Shown here: positions 49,340 through 61,000 of the stretch, one piece after another
How the letters are laid out: each line of letters begins with the position of its first letter
Numbering within the stretch: the stretch's first letter is position 1
Source of the DNA: Nymphaea colorata
Taxonomy: Eukaryota; Streptophyta; Magnoliopsida; Nymphaeales; Nymphaeaceae
NCBI RefSeq assembly: GCF_008831285.2
Contig: NC_045139.1
Span: forward strand, 11,194,704-11,258,703
Direction: 5' to 3'
DNA length: 64,000 bases
Made by a program: the position numbers and the translations under genes
Notes under the pieces: model-generated
Database searches by the model: none
Told to the model about the DNA's origin: nothing
Seen by the model: the letters and a program-made list of their open reading frames with translations, nothing else

Positions 49340-49770
49340 GCATATCTTTTTATTAGCATAGCTAATATATAGAACTGAATTGTCATTTTGTTTAGGAAAA
49401 GCTATGTGTAGTAAATATATATTAAGGTGTAAAACCCCGATATTTTCACAATGCACTAAGGGTATATGCTCAAATATATGACTAGTAATTTGGGCTTGTT
49501 TGACTTAAGAATACCAACTTAAGGATGAATGTTAAATATATAATCTAGTGCCTAAATGATTGGTGATGACAAATGTTCATCTTCTCCTAACTCTCGAAAT
49601 CCTCGTCATGTAAATATAACTGTGTGCAAGGAAATTATAGCAGCAAATAGTTTGAAGATTGTTGTACTGTAATCTCTATGATAGTTAGATGTTGAAATTG
49701 TATTTCAATGTATGTAATATACTCAAACGTCATTTCTCTAATGAAATTTCAATCTATCTCTTATTAATTT
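46145..49770 (+). mobile_element. Decayed Ty1/copia retrotransposon, plus strand
   Basis: Three-frame reading shows the integrase zinc region at about 46200-46360 (WYSHV ... CETCSLAANFTRF), a reverse transcriptase remnant at 48090-48760 (STWFYKIKYNFDE, and FAYVDDILIIVDE with YVDD at 48580-48591), and RNase H at 49030-49300 (VELKLYVD, SHYSDNKA). The classical copia end CCAACTTAAGGATGAATGTTA follows, so the 3' LTR begins at about 49530; its end was not fixed. Stops and frameshifts are frequent, so it is inactive. A (TA)n run lies at 49290-49335 and a MITE at 47396-47668. Confidence 0.82.
47393..47671. mobile_element. Tourist-like MITE inside the plus-strand copia element
   Basis: Left end GGGGTTGTTTGGGTGGAGGG; the reverse complement of the right end is CAGCTTGTTTGGATGGAGGG, and TAA flanks both sides (47393-47395 and 47669-47671). 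Element 47396-47668 (273 bp) is purine-rich on the left and pyrimidine-rich on the right, so it can fold back along much of its length. Confidence 0.83.
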
Positions 49771-51332
49771 ATGAGTAAATATATGAACCTTATTCATAAT
49801 TATGCATTACCTTCCTTTTTAGTCTATATAAATTCAAAAGCAAGTGCATATGAATATTTTTCTCAATATCATATAGAAGACACTTTTCTGATATAATATT
49901 GAGTTTTGTTTTAAATTACTTTTTATATTACCTTTAGACAAACAAAAAAAAAGGCTAATATTTCACAATGTCATCATCCATATTGGCCCTTATTAGCAAA
50001 AACACATGATATTGATCAGTATGTGGTTTGTGCTCTGGCCTACACTTTGCAAATGTCTAGAAATCAACTCAACTATCTCAAATTATTTCAATTACATCTC
50101 AAAATGACTTGTAAACTTCGCTTCTTTTGACAACATCAAAGGACAGAGGCCTCCTCATGCTCTATTATATGGTGACTATGGACTGCTATTGGACAACTCG
50201 TCAATAGCAAATAACAACTTTTCCTTTTTCACACAGAGGCTCTTACCCAACGGCCCCTCTCCTTTCCACAACAAAATGAAGATTAGATTTACACTACCCT
50301 ATCCTTTCATTCCCTTCCATTTTCATTCATTTCTCTTGCATCTAAGTAAGTTTCCATATTTTTTCGTTGGCTCTTCATTAATTCGCCAACACAAAATGAC
50401 TATTATTTCTTTTCCTTTCCCTCCATTCAAAGAAGATGGAAGAAACAATCCTTATAGTGACATTAGACATAGTTTATAATGATTTTATAAGTGATAATCT
50501 ATGATTTTTTAGTAATGAATTTTTAAATTTTAGTTACTATCGTTATTCAAAGTCACCCAACTCACTCATGAGAACCATCTAATCTCCTATGATAAGTAGT
50601 TGAGAGAAAAATAAAGATAAAAATGTCAAATAATATAGGTGATGAAAATATGTGTAGTCTTTTTTTACATACATTAAACAATATTTGTGAGAGATAAATG
50701 TCATTCAATATTATATATATATATTCCCATCGTCGGCCAGTGGAAAAGGGGGGAAATTCTTTCATTCTCCACCGCAATGGTGACATACTGTGCACCACAA
50801 AAAAAAAAAACTTAATGTTTACAGGACCGTTCAAACAAAAAGATGAACGGCCACGGTTCCTAATGTCACAGAAAATTAGGCCACGGTTCAACTTTTCATA
50901 ATATATAGACATATATTTCAAGTTTTCTTTTTCTTTTTCTTGTATACATTCGGTCAAACGTGATCGTTCGACCATGGCGGTCAAAATGGTGAGGTCGGAA
51001 ACACTGGCAATCCGGATAAAGGAACTACGGTAGATAAAAACTTGTCTGCGGTTACATGCCTCTTTGGGATAGACGGAACGGTCCTGTCAAAGTAGAGCAA
51101 AAATATTCAGAAGAACCCTCAGAATCTTTGCCCCATCTTTCGGCAATAGCGTTTGCCGTAACTTTGGCTGCCCGGTTGGAGATCAATTCTTCTCGCTGGC
51201 GGAGCCCGAGGATTTCCATATCAGTTCTTACTCATGCTCAACTTCCCCTTTACCACACTCCCCTCTCACCCCCGCCATGCTGATCGATAGTAGTTCCTTG
51301 TCTGATTAGAGTCTGTCTCTCCCTGTCTCGAG
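49771..51332. other. Intergenic sequence and promoter of the membrane-protein gene
   Basis: AT-rich copia flank, the diverged MITE at 50240, a short (TA) run at about 50710, and then GC-richer sequence from about 50940, which probably holds the promoter and leader of the gene starting at 51333. No TATA box was convincing. The plus-strand frame 51056-51283 was not recognised. Confidence 0.5.
50240..50440. mobile_element. Diverged relative of the MITE at 47396
   Basis: The right half (CATATTTTTTCGTTGG ... CTTTTCCTTTCCCTCCATTC) parallels 47560-47660 (CATATTTTTTGTTTTC ... CTTTCCCTCCATCC), including the shared ATGACTATTATTT / TTGACTACTATTTT core. The left half is less similar and the ends are not clear. 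Confidence 0.5.
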
Positions 51333-54300
51333 ATGCCTTCCTTCTTGCGTTATTCGCCGTCCATACCAGTGTCTCCGAGCTACAAGGGCCACCAGTCTCC
51401 TCTATCCCTTCTAAAAAGAGATGGGTATTTCATTTCGGAGAGCCAGAGGAAGGGTGGCCGTCTGAAGAAGGGCCTACCTCTGGGAAGTCCGAGGCTTTCT
51501 GCTGACGATATTGGAAGGGTCGCCGTGAGTTCCAGGCGTGGATCGATAAACTTGGTGAGTTTTTGCTATAGAGAGAATCCATCTGCAGATGGCGGAGAAA
51601 ACGTCGACGTTGATTCGAGGGTGAGCGCGGAAAGAGAAGGAAATGGAATTCCTGAGGACAATGGCTTCAACGTTGAAGTCGGTAACCCTACCGTGCCAGT
51701 TTACATGCGGGCGTCTCGGATGAGCCTCGGCGATCAGGCGTTCTTTCTCTTGGCTTTTGTTGCCTGCACGGTAATATATGAGTTCTTTCAATCACGCTAT
51801 CTTCTTTACTTCTTTCTCGTCTACTTTTCCACTTCGATACTTGGAGAATTGAAGTCATTCCATGAAATGAGACATTTTGGAGTCATTCCATGAAATGAGA
51901 CATTCTTCTTTTTCAGGTGATTTCCTGCTTATTTTGACTGTTAGAAACTTTGTGACTTTTCCGCTTCTTGTTTTAGTTTGAACGTTCATTGTAAACTATC
52001 CGTTGCATGTCACTTAACTGCAAATAAGGTTTTTTGCACGTGGGGTTTTTTTTATTGTGTTATTTGTACATCAGTAAGTCAATGATTAGTTGGTCAAATT
52101 ACAGTTGGTAATTCTACTTTACCCTTGTTGGTTTCATCTGATTATCTATTTTATGAATAATTTATAATTTCGAATATTTGATGATTGGAGCTTATATGAG
52201 TTGATTGAATTAATGTTTCGTCCTGAATCCTTAGAACTGGTTTGTCCGTAACAGTTAAGTTGTTGAGTTCATTGTCATTTTGGTTAAGTTTCCGCACTAG
52301 TGATGGTATGGTTGTTGCGATTTTTTTCCTTGAGATTTTTTAAGTTTTTGTTTGTTGCTTCTCTATATTCTTTTTAGGGTGATTGGCGATCGCACTTAAT
52401 CTTTGTAATTTATTCGGTTTGAAAACATTCATAGGCAATTGTTAAGGTGGTGGATAAGGTAGAGAAATGGATGGAGAAGATGTTGAAACAGAATATCGAA
52501 CTGTGGTTGCTAGAAAACAAATGACTTTTGATAAGTTATGTCACTCTTGATTGGAAAATGAAAAACTGGGCACTGTAAAAATGCTTAGTTACAAATTGCC
52601 TCTTTACTTTGTGGCAAGTCAGGTCCTCATGTGGACATAAGTGCCAATGACAGATATGGCTGTCATATAGCTAATTCAAGAAGAAGTGCCTACATAATTG
52701 GCTGCTGAATGTGTTTTGTTCTAATTTCTAAATGGTATCTACTGGCATGGCCTTTTGAAGTTTTATCAGATAAACCTGAAATCTGCTGAAGATGTTAATG
52801 GACATAATTTTTTGTTTATGATCCTTTGAACTTGTTCCTTTCTATCATGATTATTGTTGGTGTACTCGCTGTTATTTTTGGCATTAATAAACTGTCTATT
52901 GATTATCTAGATTTTGTTTTCCTTGCAGACTTCTATAGCATTTACAAGTTTGGTTGTTGCAGCAATTCCAACTTTATTTGTAAGTTCCAAAATTCTAGTA
53001 CTCTTGCTCAGAGTCGTAGTCTCCTATATTTTGTTCTTTATATTTTTTATTCCAGGGGATGTGTGGATAAATTAGTTAACAAATGCGGTTAAAATAAACT
53101 TCTCTAATACATAATTTACTGTATGCCAGCCAAGTAGAAAACCTGTTACTGTGCACCGTTTGGCTTAGACTCACAACTTCCTTTTAGTCCCCTCCAATCT
53201 CTTACCTTCTATTTCTTGATGCACTATCCTTCTTAAAAGCCTTGTATTAATCTTATGGTTAATTTGATGTCTCTTTTTCCCTCCAATATATTTTGAGGAG
53301 TGTTATGTTTCTTGACATTTTTCCATATAAGCATCGTTCTTCTTCCAATTTTGAATACGAGTGACATTGAGAGTTGCCTTGTTTGATACTTGATGCTGCT
53401 GAATGGCTTCGGTCCTTCTTCTTCTTCATGGTGCATGTTTGTGCTCATTCATGTGGGAACTCATGCACGCCTGCGTTCCTTTTGATGTAGAAGTTTGAGT
53501 TCCATGCACTAAATTCTCTTAGGAATTATAATGGAATGACTTTTATATAGAAATTCTCCTTAACAGGATTGCTTGATACAACTCAATTGAACAAAGTTGT
53601 TGTTTCTTCTGTTAAAGTTCCAGCAAAGATTGTGATTTTTGAGAATGAAGATGAGATTATCTCCAAATGGAATTTAGAACCTGTAACCAGTTTAGTTTCT
53701 AATGAAATCTTATTTACTTAAGCATCACAGTTATCATGAGTTTGCAAATAATTGCTTGATTCTGATAGGACCTCACATGTCTGTCGCTCTTTTGTGTTCG
53801 TAAGTTTTTTTATTCAATTATTGATCCTAAGTTTGTGAAATGGAACTTATTTACAAGTTTATTCCATGGAACTGAGAAGCGAAACCTCGTAAAGGAGGTA
53901 TCCTTGCTTTAACTTCCTGCAATATCAATGCAAATGTGAAGAATGGTGGTCCATTTCCAATATTTCCTGCCATCAAACGGCCCCTTATTGAACTGTGGTA
54001 CCTCATTGATCAATACTGCATGTCTTCTCTTTATGGAATCATGTCAAAACTATCAGGCTCCTTAGTTTTATATTTTTGAACGAGTTGCAAAGAGACCTTG
54101 CAATTAAGTAGCTTGAGGCAAGGTTCTTGCCTATTCTCCGGTGCAATGTTAGTATGTGCTGGGACTGGCTTCATTCTGTTAACTGCTTGTTGGACTTTTT
54201 GTTGTTGATATCTCTGTGTTCCTTGTTGAGACCATTAGCCATGAGCTGTTGCTCTCCTTACTAGGCAATGGGAAGAGCTGCAACATCTCTCTCAAAGCTG

Positions 54301-55020
54301 GCAGATGCTGCTCGTGAGGAGCTACCAAGTACGATGGCTGCTATCAGGCTTTCAGGGATGGAGATCAGTGATCTTACCCTTGAACTGAGTGATCTCAGGT
54401 AAATAATCAATGACTTGCCCCAGTTACTTGACAGATTTGTTCTTTTGTATGAAGAGTAATACATCTTTTCCCTGTATTTTCTTTGTATACACTGTTCAAG
54501 AACTGAATAATGAGTTAATGATCTTGCATTCAGCCATGTGGCACATACACCGAAGGAACAACGTATCATGTCATCAAGACCACTTTTCAAGAACTTGTTT
54601 ATTTTTCTTTATCAATAATATTGGATCTGATACACATTTTTTGGGCGTTTAGTCGAGAGATAGCTGATGGTGTAACCAAGTCAGCACAGGCAGTCCAGGC
54701 TGCTGAAGCTGGAATACGGCAGATTGGTGCTTTAGCACGGGATCGAACTGTTTGTATGCCACCATATCCCAGTGCTTTTATGTTCTGCATTCTTCTCTCC
54801 CTTTGTATATGCCTGAACTTTTATTTTATTTTCAAATGCAGCAATGATACAGGATACTGCAAGCAAGCCCATGAATTCCCTGCAGCCTGTGGTTGCAGGA
54901 GCAGCAAGAAGAACATCACAAGCAGTTGGTCATGCTAGGCGGACATTTATGAACATAATTTCTAGACGAGAATTCATCTCAGATGGTGAAGATGATGCAT
55001 CTGATAGGATAGAAGTGTGA
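51333..55020 (+). CDS. Plant-conserved membrane protein, probably chloroplast-targeted
   Basis: Five exons: 51333-51770, 52929-52979, 54265-54398, 54653-54753 and 54842-55020; phases close to 300 residues. The first about 100 residues are rich in Ser, Arg and Pro with few acids until residue 80, as in a chloroplast transit peptide. Residues about 133-163 (QAFFLLAFVACT and the 17-residue exon TSIAFTSLVVAAIPTLF) form one or two membrane segments. The rest, GRAATSLSKLADAAREELPSTM ... RLSGMEISDLTLELSDLSREIADGVTKSAQAV, is amphipathic helical and resembles the DUF948-type helical region that follows a membrane anchor in bacterial and plastid proteins; the C-terminus is acidic. For exon 4 the donor GTATGC at 54754 was preferred to GTTTGT at 54750 because only it keeps frame with the last exon. 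No biochemical function is assigned. Confidence 0.83.
51849..51907 (+). repeat. Short tandem duplication in intron 1 of the membrane-protein gene
   Basis: AGTCATTCCATGAAATGAGACATT occurs twice, at about 51852 and 51882, separated by TTGG-type sequence. Just inside the intron, 80 bp after the donor. Confidence 0.85.
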
Positions 55021-55889
55021 TATACTTGAATAGTAGCAGCATCTTCTATTGCAGATTAAGAAAGAAAAGGATTGTTTAGTTTAGGTGCGAGATTGATTAG
55101 AATTTTGTTTCATTGATGTGCATATCTATGGTGACTATGATAAATTGTCAACATTTCAGGTTTGTAAATGATTAAAAATGTGTCCTCATTGATGGGCATA
55201 TATACATGGTTATTATGCTAAATTGACAACCTTTAATCTGTCATTTGACGATTTAATCATGCTTGGGTGTTGACTTCTGTGAGGAGATGCATGTTGGGCT
55301 CAATCTTGTGCCATTCAGTGGAGCAACTAGGTTGGATATGTCGTACTCTATGAGTCGTTTGTTTTAGTTTCTACTCTAGATACTTGGGTATTGGAAGAGC
55401 TATAAATAGGTATACTCATCTAAATGCTTTTCTCTTGCTCTTTTAATTTGTTCCTTTTTATCTAAATGATGGACTAGACTCCTTAAACTGCCCCATTTAA
55501 TGAACCTCTTCTCCAAGTAAAACCTGGTTGAGCCCTGACGACCTATGGTGTGATCAAGGAGCCATTTCATGGAGGCATTTGACCGTCAGGCTAGTAGCCT
55601 CTTCAACCTTACATCTTCATGGTCACTACGAGGGCATTTGAAAGCAAGAACAGTTTGTTATGTTTTCATGCTGCTGTCCATAAATCTGGGGCAAATTCAT
55701 GAAATTCTACCGTAAGTAGTCAATGAATCTGCCTAATCTTTAGGGCAAATTTATAAAATAGTAACAAAACTGTTCTCATTGCCAAACAACCCTGACAAGT
55801 CATTCTTGGGGTTTTTAAATGTGCATCATCTTAGCTTCCTTTGTCGTTCAAGTAATTTTTTTGTTAATTTTAGCAGCCTTTACAATCCA
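55021..55889. other. Intergenic sequence after the membrane-protein gene
   Basis: 3' UTR and spacer. A degenerate duplication is visible: CATTGATGTGCATATCTATGG ... AAATTGTCAAC (55112-55155) and CATTGATGGGCATATATACATGG ... AAATTGACAAC (55187-55232). No gene was recognised. Confidence 0.6.
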
Positions 55890-56800
55890 AGTTATCGGTT
55901 ATTCGACTGAGTCCCATTCGAGGCCAACTTACCTGGGGACCTGCGGGTGAACTTCATTGTTTTAACCTTGGACCACCCATCGTCCACAACTATCTCAGGC
56001 TCCTTATACTGTTTCAGATTACTGCAGTTAACAGTGAATTGGGTCATCGACCCACACTTCGAGCAGTACTTAACACGAGATTCATACTCCACAGTCTGCA
56101 CGAACGATCGGCCCTCCTCAACAGATAATCTCAACTCCGAGGTCGACTGGAAACCAATCGGAGCCTCTTATCTGTAAGCGCGCATAATATCCCTTTTCCA
56201 ACCTTCTGGTGCATTAATCTTTACTCACAAATCTCGCCCCCAACAACTCTGCAACGACAATTGGGAAATCCGAAAGCCTAATCCAAATACAAACACGGTT
56301 GTGAGCCTCAACCTTCATTGGGTGCCCCGGTTGCCATCGATTGGCAACCAGAACCATATTACCTACTCTCCATGTCCCAGGAGATAGCAGTGCGGTGATT
56401 TCTTCCTCTGTAGCTGCTCTAATCAGAAAGTTGCCCTTACCGACAACCGTGAATCTGACGGACGGGAGGTGCGTCAACTGCTCCTTTAGAGAGTCTAAGA
56501 TAAAAGGATAGTCAAGCCGACGAACGTCATAGTTATTTGCAATGGTGCCTATGGCCGAAAAATCGAATCGCTTAGAAAGCTGGCAGTACACCGTCTTTGG
56601 GATGATCAGGTGCTTCACTACGACAATCTCCTCCTTCACCAGAAAGTCGATGACGACCTTGTCGTCAGAGTTCCCCTTCACCCCCTTCCACTATGTTTGC
56701 CCACGAGCGCGAACCCCCTCCGGCGCTGTTCGATCCTCTTCACGCCTCTCCGCCGCAACCTCTACAACCTCCATCTCCTCTTCTTCCGTCTCGCCCGCCC
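55890..56800 (-). pseudogene. Broken DUF4283 / zinc-knuckle retroelement ORF1 fragment
   Basis: On the minus strand, 56681-56214 encodes a DUF4283-like domain (FLIRAATEEEITALLSPGTW, NRVCIWIRLSDFP) as found at the start of plant LINE-type ORF1 or related retro-ORFs. After a stop at 56214 and a frame change, 56134-55892 continues with RLSVEEGRSFVQTVEYESR and a knuckle-like KYCSKCGSMTQFTVNC, in which the usual zinc-binding His position is Gln. The N-terminal acidic stretch continues upstream to about 56800. No endonuclease or reverse transcriptase follows, so this is a truncated, dead copy. Confidence 0.75.
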
Positions 56801-56889
56801 GCGGAACTGTAGCCACGGAGCTTCTCTCTCTTCTTCAGCAGGAGCAACGGCCAACGGAACTACAGCACTACGGCCCTCGTGAAAGGAAA

Positions 56890-57855
56890 TTGTCACACCA
56901 TACTTAAAAATACTGTTTTACCCTTAACAAGCAACGTAATTTCACACAATTTTGGATTCAAGTGCTCATTTTCTTTTTGAGGAGAAAGCTCAGACCGATT
57001 TGCCAGATCCCTACCGTTTTGCTAATTGAAACAGAAAGGAAGCCGGGAACTGCTGTATTTTAGCAGGTTCATGGGTTGAGTTAGTAACTCGGATTGGGAC
57101 CAAAATATTTTTGTGTTAGCACATATGGAAGATAGACAAATTCCCAGCAGTAAAGTCCCAACGAGAAACGCAATATAATCAAATAAGCTGCTATAATGGT
57201 ATACAACTATACATCATCATCGACACTTATGATTAACAATATTTGATTCTTCCAAACAAGTATCGTTCTCTGAGCATTGAGATTTCAAATCTTAAAATAC
57301 GGCACAAAAGAATTGGATTTCTACCATTGACCCTATTAAGAACATATGGCCCTCCTGTACAGTGGTAAATAATTTTAAACTAATAAAATTGTTTAGGCTA
57401 ATGGTCTTGATGGATCGTGATTAAGTTGCCATGCATTTTGGTGAGTCGCAAAGCAAGTTATGAACCTGCCATCAGTTTTGACAAGCCTCACAACAATATT
57501 TTTACGATTCGTAGGTGGAGAGAAAGATAAGGGTACGAGGAAGTCATTTCATTTCATAACAATGAGAGTTCAAAGAATAAGCAGATGACTCATCGCTAAA
57601 GATAACAAGAGACAACTTCCATAGTTATATGATGCTATGAAGTCATCTGTTATACAGCGGCGCTGCATGTGCTGCATACAGTGGCCCATTCAACACTTCT
57701 GGAGATAGGTTTGGTGTTCAAAAATAGGGAAATGTTGACATAGGTGTTGTTCCAATTTTATGATGGTCAGCAGGCATGAAGCTGAATGTCAGGGTTGTCA
57801 AAGCTGCAGGCAGAAAAATGACCTCTCTAATTATATATCATTTTATTGGATGTTG
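56890..57855. other. Intergenic sequence and 3' UTR of the DUF707 gene
   Basis: No gene was recognised. The part nearest 57856 is the 3' UTR of the minus-strand DUF707 gene; the remainder is plain AT-rich sequence. Confidence 0.6.
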
Positions 57856-58033
57856 TTATGATGTCTTGCTCCCGCTTGTGGCAGGCGGATATGGGTCAGT
57901 CCAGCAATCATCATCCATCACTGCCTTGTCCCATCTCTCCCGGAAAATCTCTAGCTCCCTGAGGCACTGTTTCCTCACCTGTAGCCACTCAAATGTGTAT
58001 ATGATTGACTAATACACCACACAAATATATAGG

Positions 58034-58071
<38 letters not shown>

Positions 58072-61000
58072 TCCATGAGAAAATTATAAACTGACCTCAG
58101 ATCTTGTACTGCTCGCAGGCGAGTCATCGAGTGCCTGCAGACATGATTCATGAAACATGAATCATGACATATAATTTCAAAATTAGCTGGGAATCAAGTG
58201 ATGGTGCTAATCCTAGTTGAAATTGAACCAGTAGGCAGGATGTGTTGCTCAAAACCAGCTGACATGAAGTATTTCAGGAACTAATGATCCACAGCCAAAG
58301 TCAACCGTGCAACTAGGTTGAAAGTGGTTCCTTCAAAGTTAAGCAGGTCCAAAATGGCTGTTTCAGCTATGAAATTTGACAATATGCACAAGTTATAGTT
58401 GCCAAACTAATCACCTCTATAGCTCTTGTTATTAATAAAATTCGAACGTGAATTTTTTGTGTGTTTTTTTTCTGTCTCGATCAACAGAGGTTTACATGAT
58501 TTTTAAATGTAATCAGGTTAATCCGCTTACCTTGTTTCCACGCGGATGTCCAAGCGTGCGCATACCAAGATGGACAAGATACTCACTGTCAACTACACCA
58601 ACATTTGTGCTCCTCTCGCCCTATTTGATTATGCAATTAGATGGTAACACTAACAATTAAAGTGCTAAAAGAAATAGATGGTGACTCGTGAGGAATCCCA
58701 ACCTGTGCACAGTAACCAAGCCTCATGTCCAAGCCCCAAGCATGGATCAAGTCGTTCTGCAAAGCAATGTGCAAGAGATGATGATGCAAAAAGCAATGAA
58801 CAGAAACATGAAAAACAGTGGTCTCCTTATGAAATAGGATGCCACTAAATTTTCCATGATATAATAAATTAGGACTAAGTGGCTAGAACATGTTACATAA
58901 CCCACAATTCAGGTTTTGTTGCATGGTATTCCAATAATGATACGACAATCAACAATTTAAGCTAAATTTTGTCAATAACAGGCCTTTCTGTAGCAAAGAA
59001 TGAGGCTCTGCAAATGCCCCAAAAGTTGTTCATATGCTCAGTCTACCAAACAATGAAACAACAATATCCACCTGGATCATGTGCCATGCACAGCGCCAGG
59101 CTGCTCTTGAGAACACTGGGGCCATCATCTCTACCCACCTGCAACATAAAACTAAGTCAGCCACAGTCTTTGTGGAAAGAGGTGCATGAGTGCATAAATC
59201 CAGGGCGAAAAGGCCCAAAAGCTTGTCTCTGTTAGGTCCTTGAATATTCACATGATGTTAAACGCTAATCCTTTGATCAAGTGACTATTTTGGAAATCTT
59301 TTGGATTGAGTAGGTCATTTTTTAATTATACAAATTTAACTACGTCTCAGAAACAACAGCAGCATCATATCAAAACCATGGTGGAAAATTAGAATCTGAA
59401 TTCACTCCAATTATACATTTTCAAACATTTTGCCTATTGAGGTAGAGATCTTTGGAAACAGCAGAACAGTTCTTTAGTTGACCAATATCTAGCAAAGTAT
59501 TTATTCTGACAAAGTAGTAAACATTTCCAATGAATATATTTTCTAGGCCAACCTTTTAACTAAGAAGTGGGCTTCCCAGGAATTCTAATGCAGATAATGG
59601 AAACATTGTTATTCCTAAATACCAATATGTACAAAGCAGAAGTCCATTATTTACAGGGAAAGTGAGAAAGTGTGAAGCGCTAAATCATTAGCAACTAAAC
59701 AAAAAAATGTGACTCAACATTTGACAATATTCATGTTTATTTTTCATCACATTGTCTTTTGTTGTGTAATTGAACTGTTTAACAAATTCAGCTGATAAAA
59801 CAAAACCATACCCGGTGCATGGTGGGGCAGTACTGTTCTCATAACACCTCCCACTGCCATGAAACTTGTATGCTCTTCTGCAATACAGAAGATGTTTACT
59901 TATACACAGAGTAGATCAGAAGTTTTCATCATCTTGTAAATGCACTTAAAATATGCTATACCAGGAGCCATTTTCCAATCTAACCTATGAACTCTTGAAT
60001 TTGCTGAACGCACAGTAATTCTGTGATGCACTGCTGACTTAATTGGGTCCAGCGCTGGCTGAGATATTTCTAGTCCTTCTTCTTCAACGATAAACAAGTA
60101 CCTGCTAAAATTTCATCGAACTTTTATGTTATTCCCCAGGAAAACTCTAAATGTTTATTCAAGTTTCACTGGGTGATACCTTTTCAACAAGAGATGTAGT
60201 TGGCGTGAAATTGAGTCATGTTCATGCACAACTTTAACCATGCAACTTAAATAGTACCTTTGCATAGTTATGAAACATGCCTTTGTGCCTCTTGCTTACA
60301 TGTTAAACAAGCTCAAAATAAAAATAATAATAATTATACGCCAGCTCAGATCTGGATCAGAGTTCACATCTATAAAAGAAATTGCCTAATAAATATTAGG
60401 TCCATAAAATAGGAAAAGAAGAAAGAGAGCTGCACACATGGCAGCACTAAAATGAACTAATTCCAAATAATTTTTTGAGAAAATATTAATTGATAGAGTA
60501 AACAAAGTTTTCAGAAGTGCCACATCAGCAATATTTACAAAGTTGTTCTGCATGTTAAGGTCAATCCAAGCTGTAAATTCACTGGTAGCTTGAGACAATC
60601 AGGAACATGATGGTAATAGACGGTTTTGCTACATAGAGGTTAGGATAAGAATTAAGAGTCCGTCATGCAGAAGACAATCATAGAAAAGGATATCCTAATC
60701 TTGGAGTCATTGATTTATGGGTGTTTCTATAATGGGCTGGTAAAAACACCGACTCTGTTATTTGGATCCATTTATTAGCTCAAATCTATACAAACTTATG
60801 GTCATCCATGCCACTGGCTTTTAGGTACAGAAAGCAAAAGGATTAGGTTGCAAACAATCATAATGAATTTTCTTAAACGCAAGAACTCAAACATACCTTG
60901 CAGGGTGAAAATGGTCAACATCAAGATCCTCATCCCATAGGAAAATATAGCTATATTCAGCAACTATGTCTGGATGCAAGAAACGCTTAGCAAACCACCT

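Noticed and set aside
51474..51791. 105-codon minus-strand frame
   Set aside because: Antisense to the first exon of the membrane-protein gene.
53969..53985. AACGGCCCC as the right end of a MITE
   Set aside because: No matching left end or target duplication could be found upstream.
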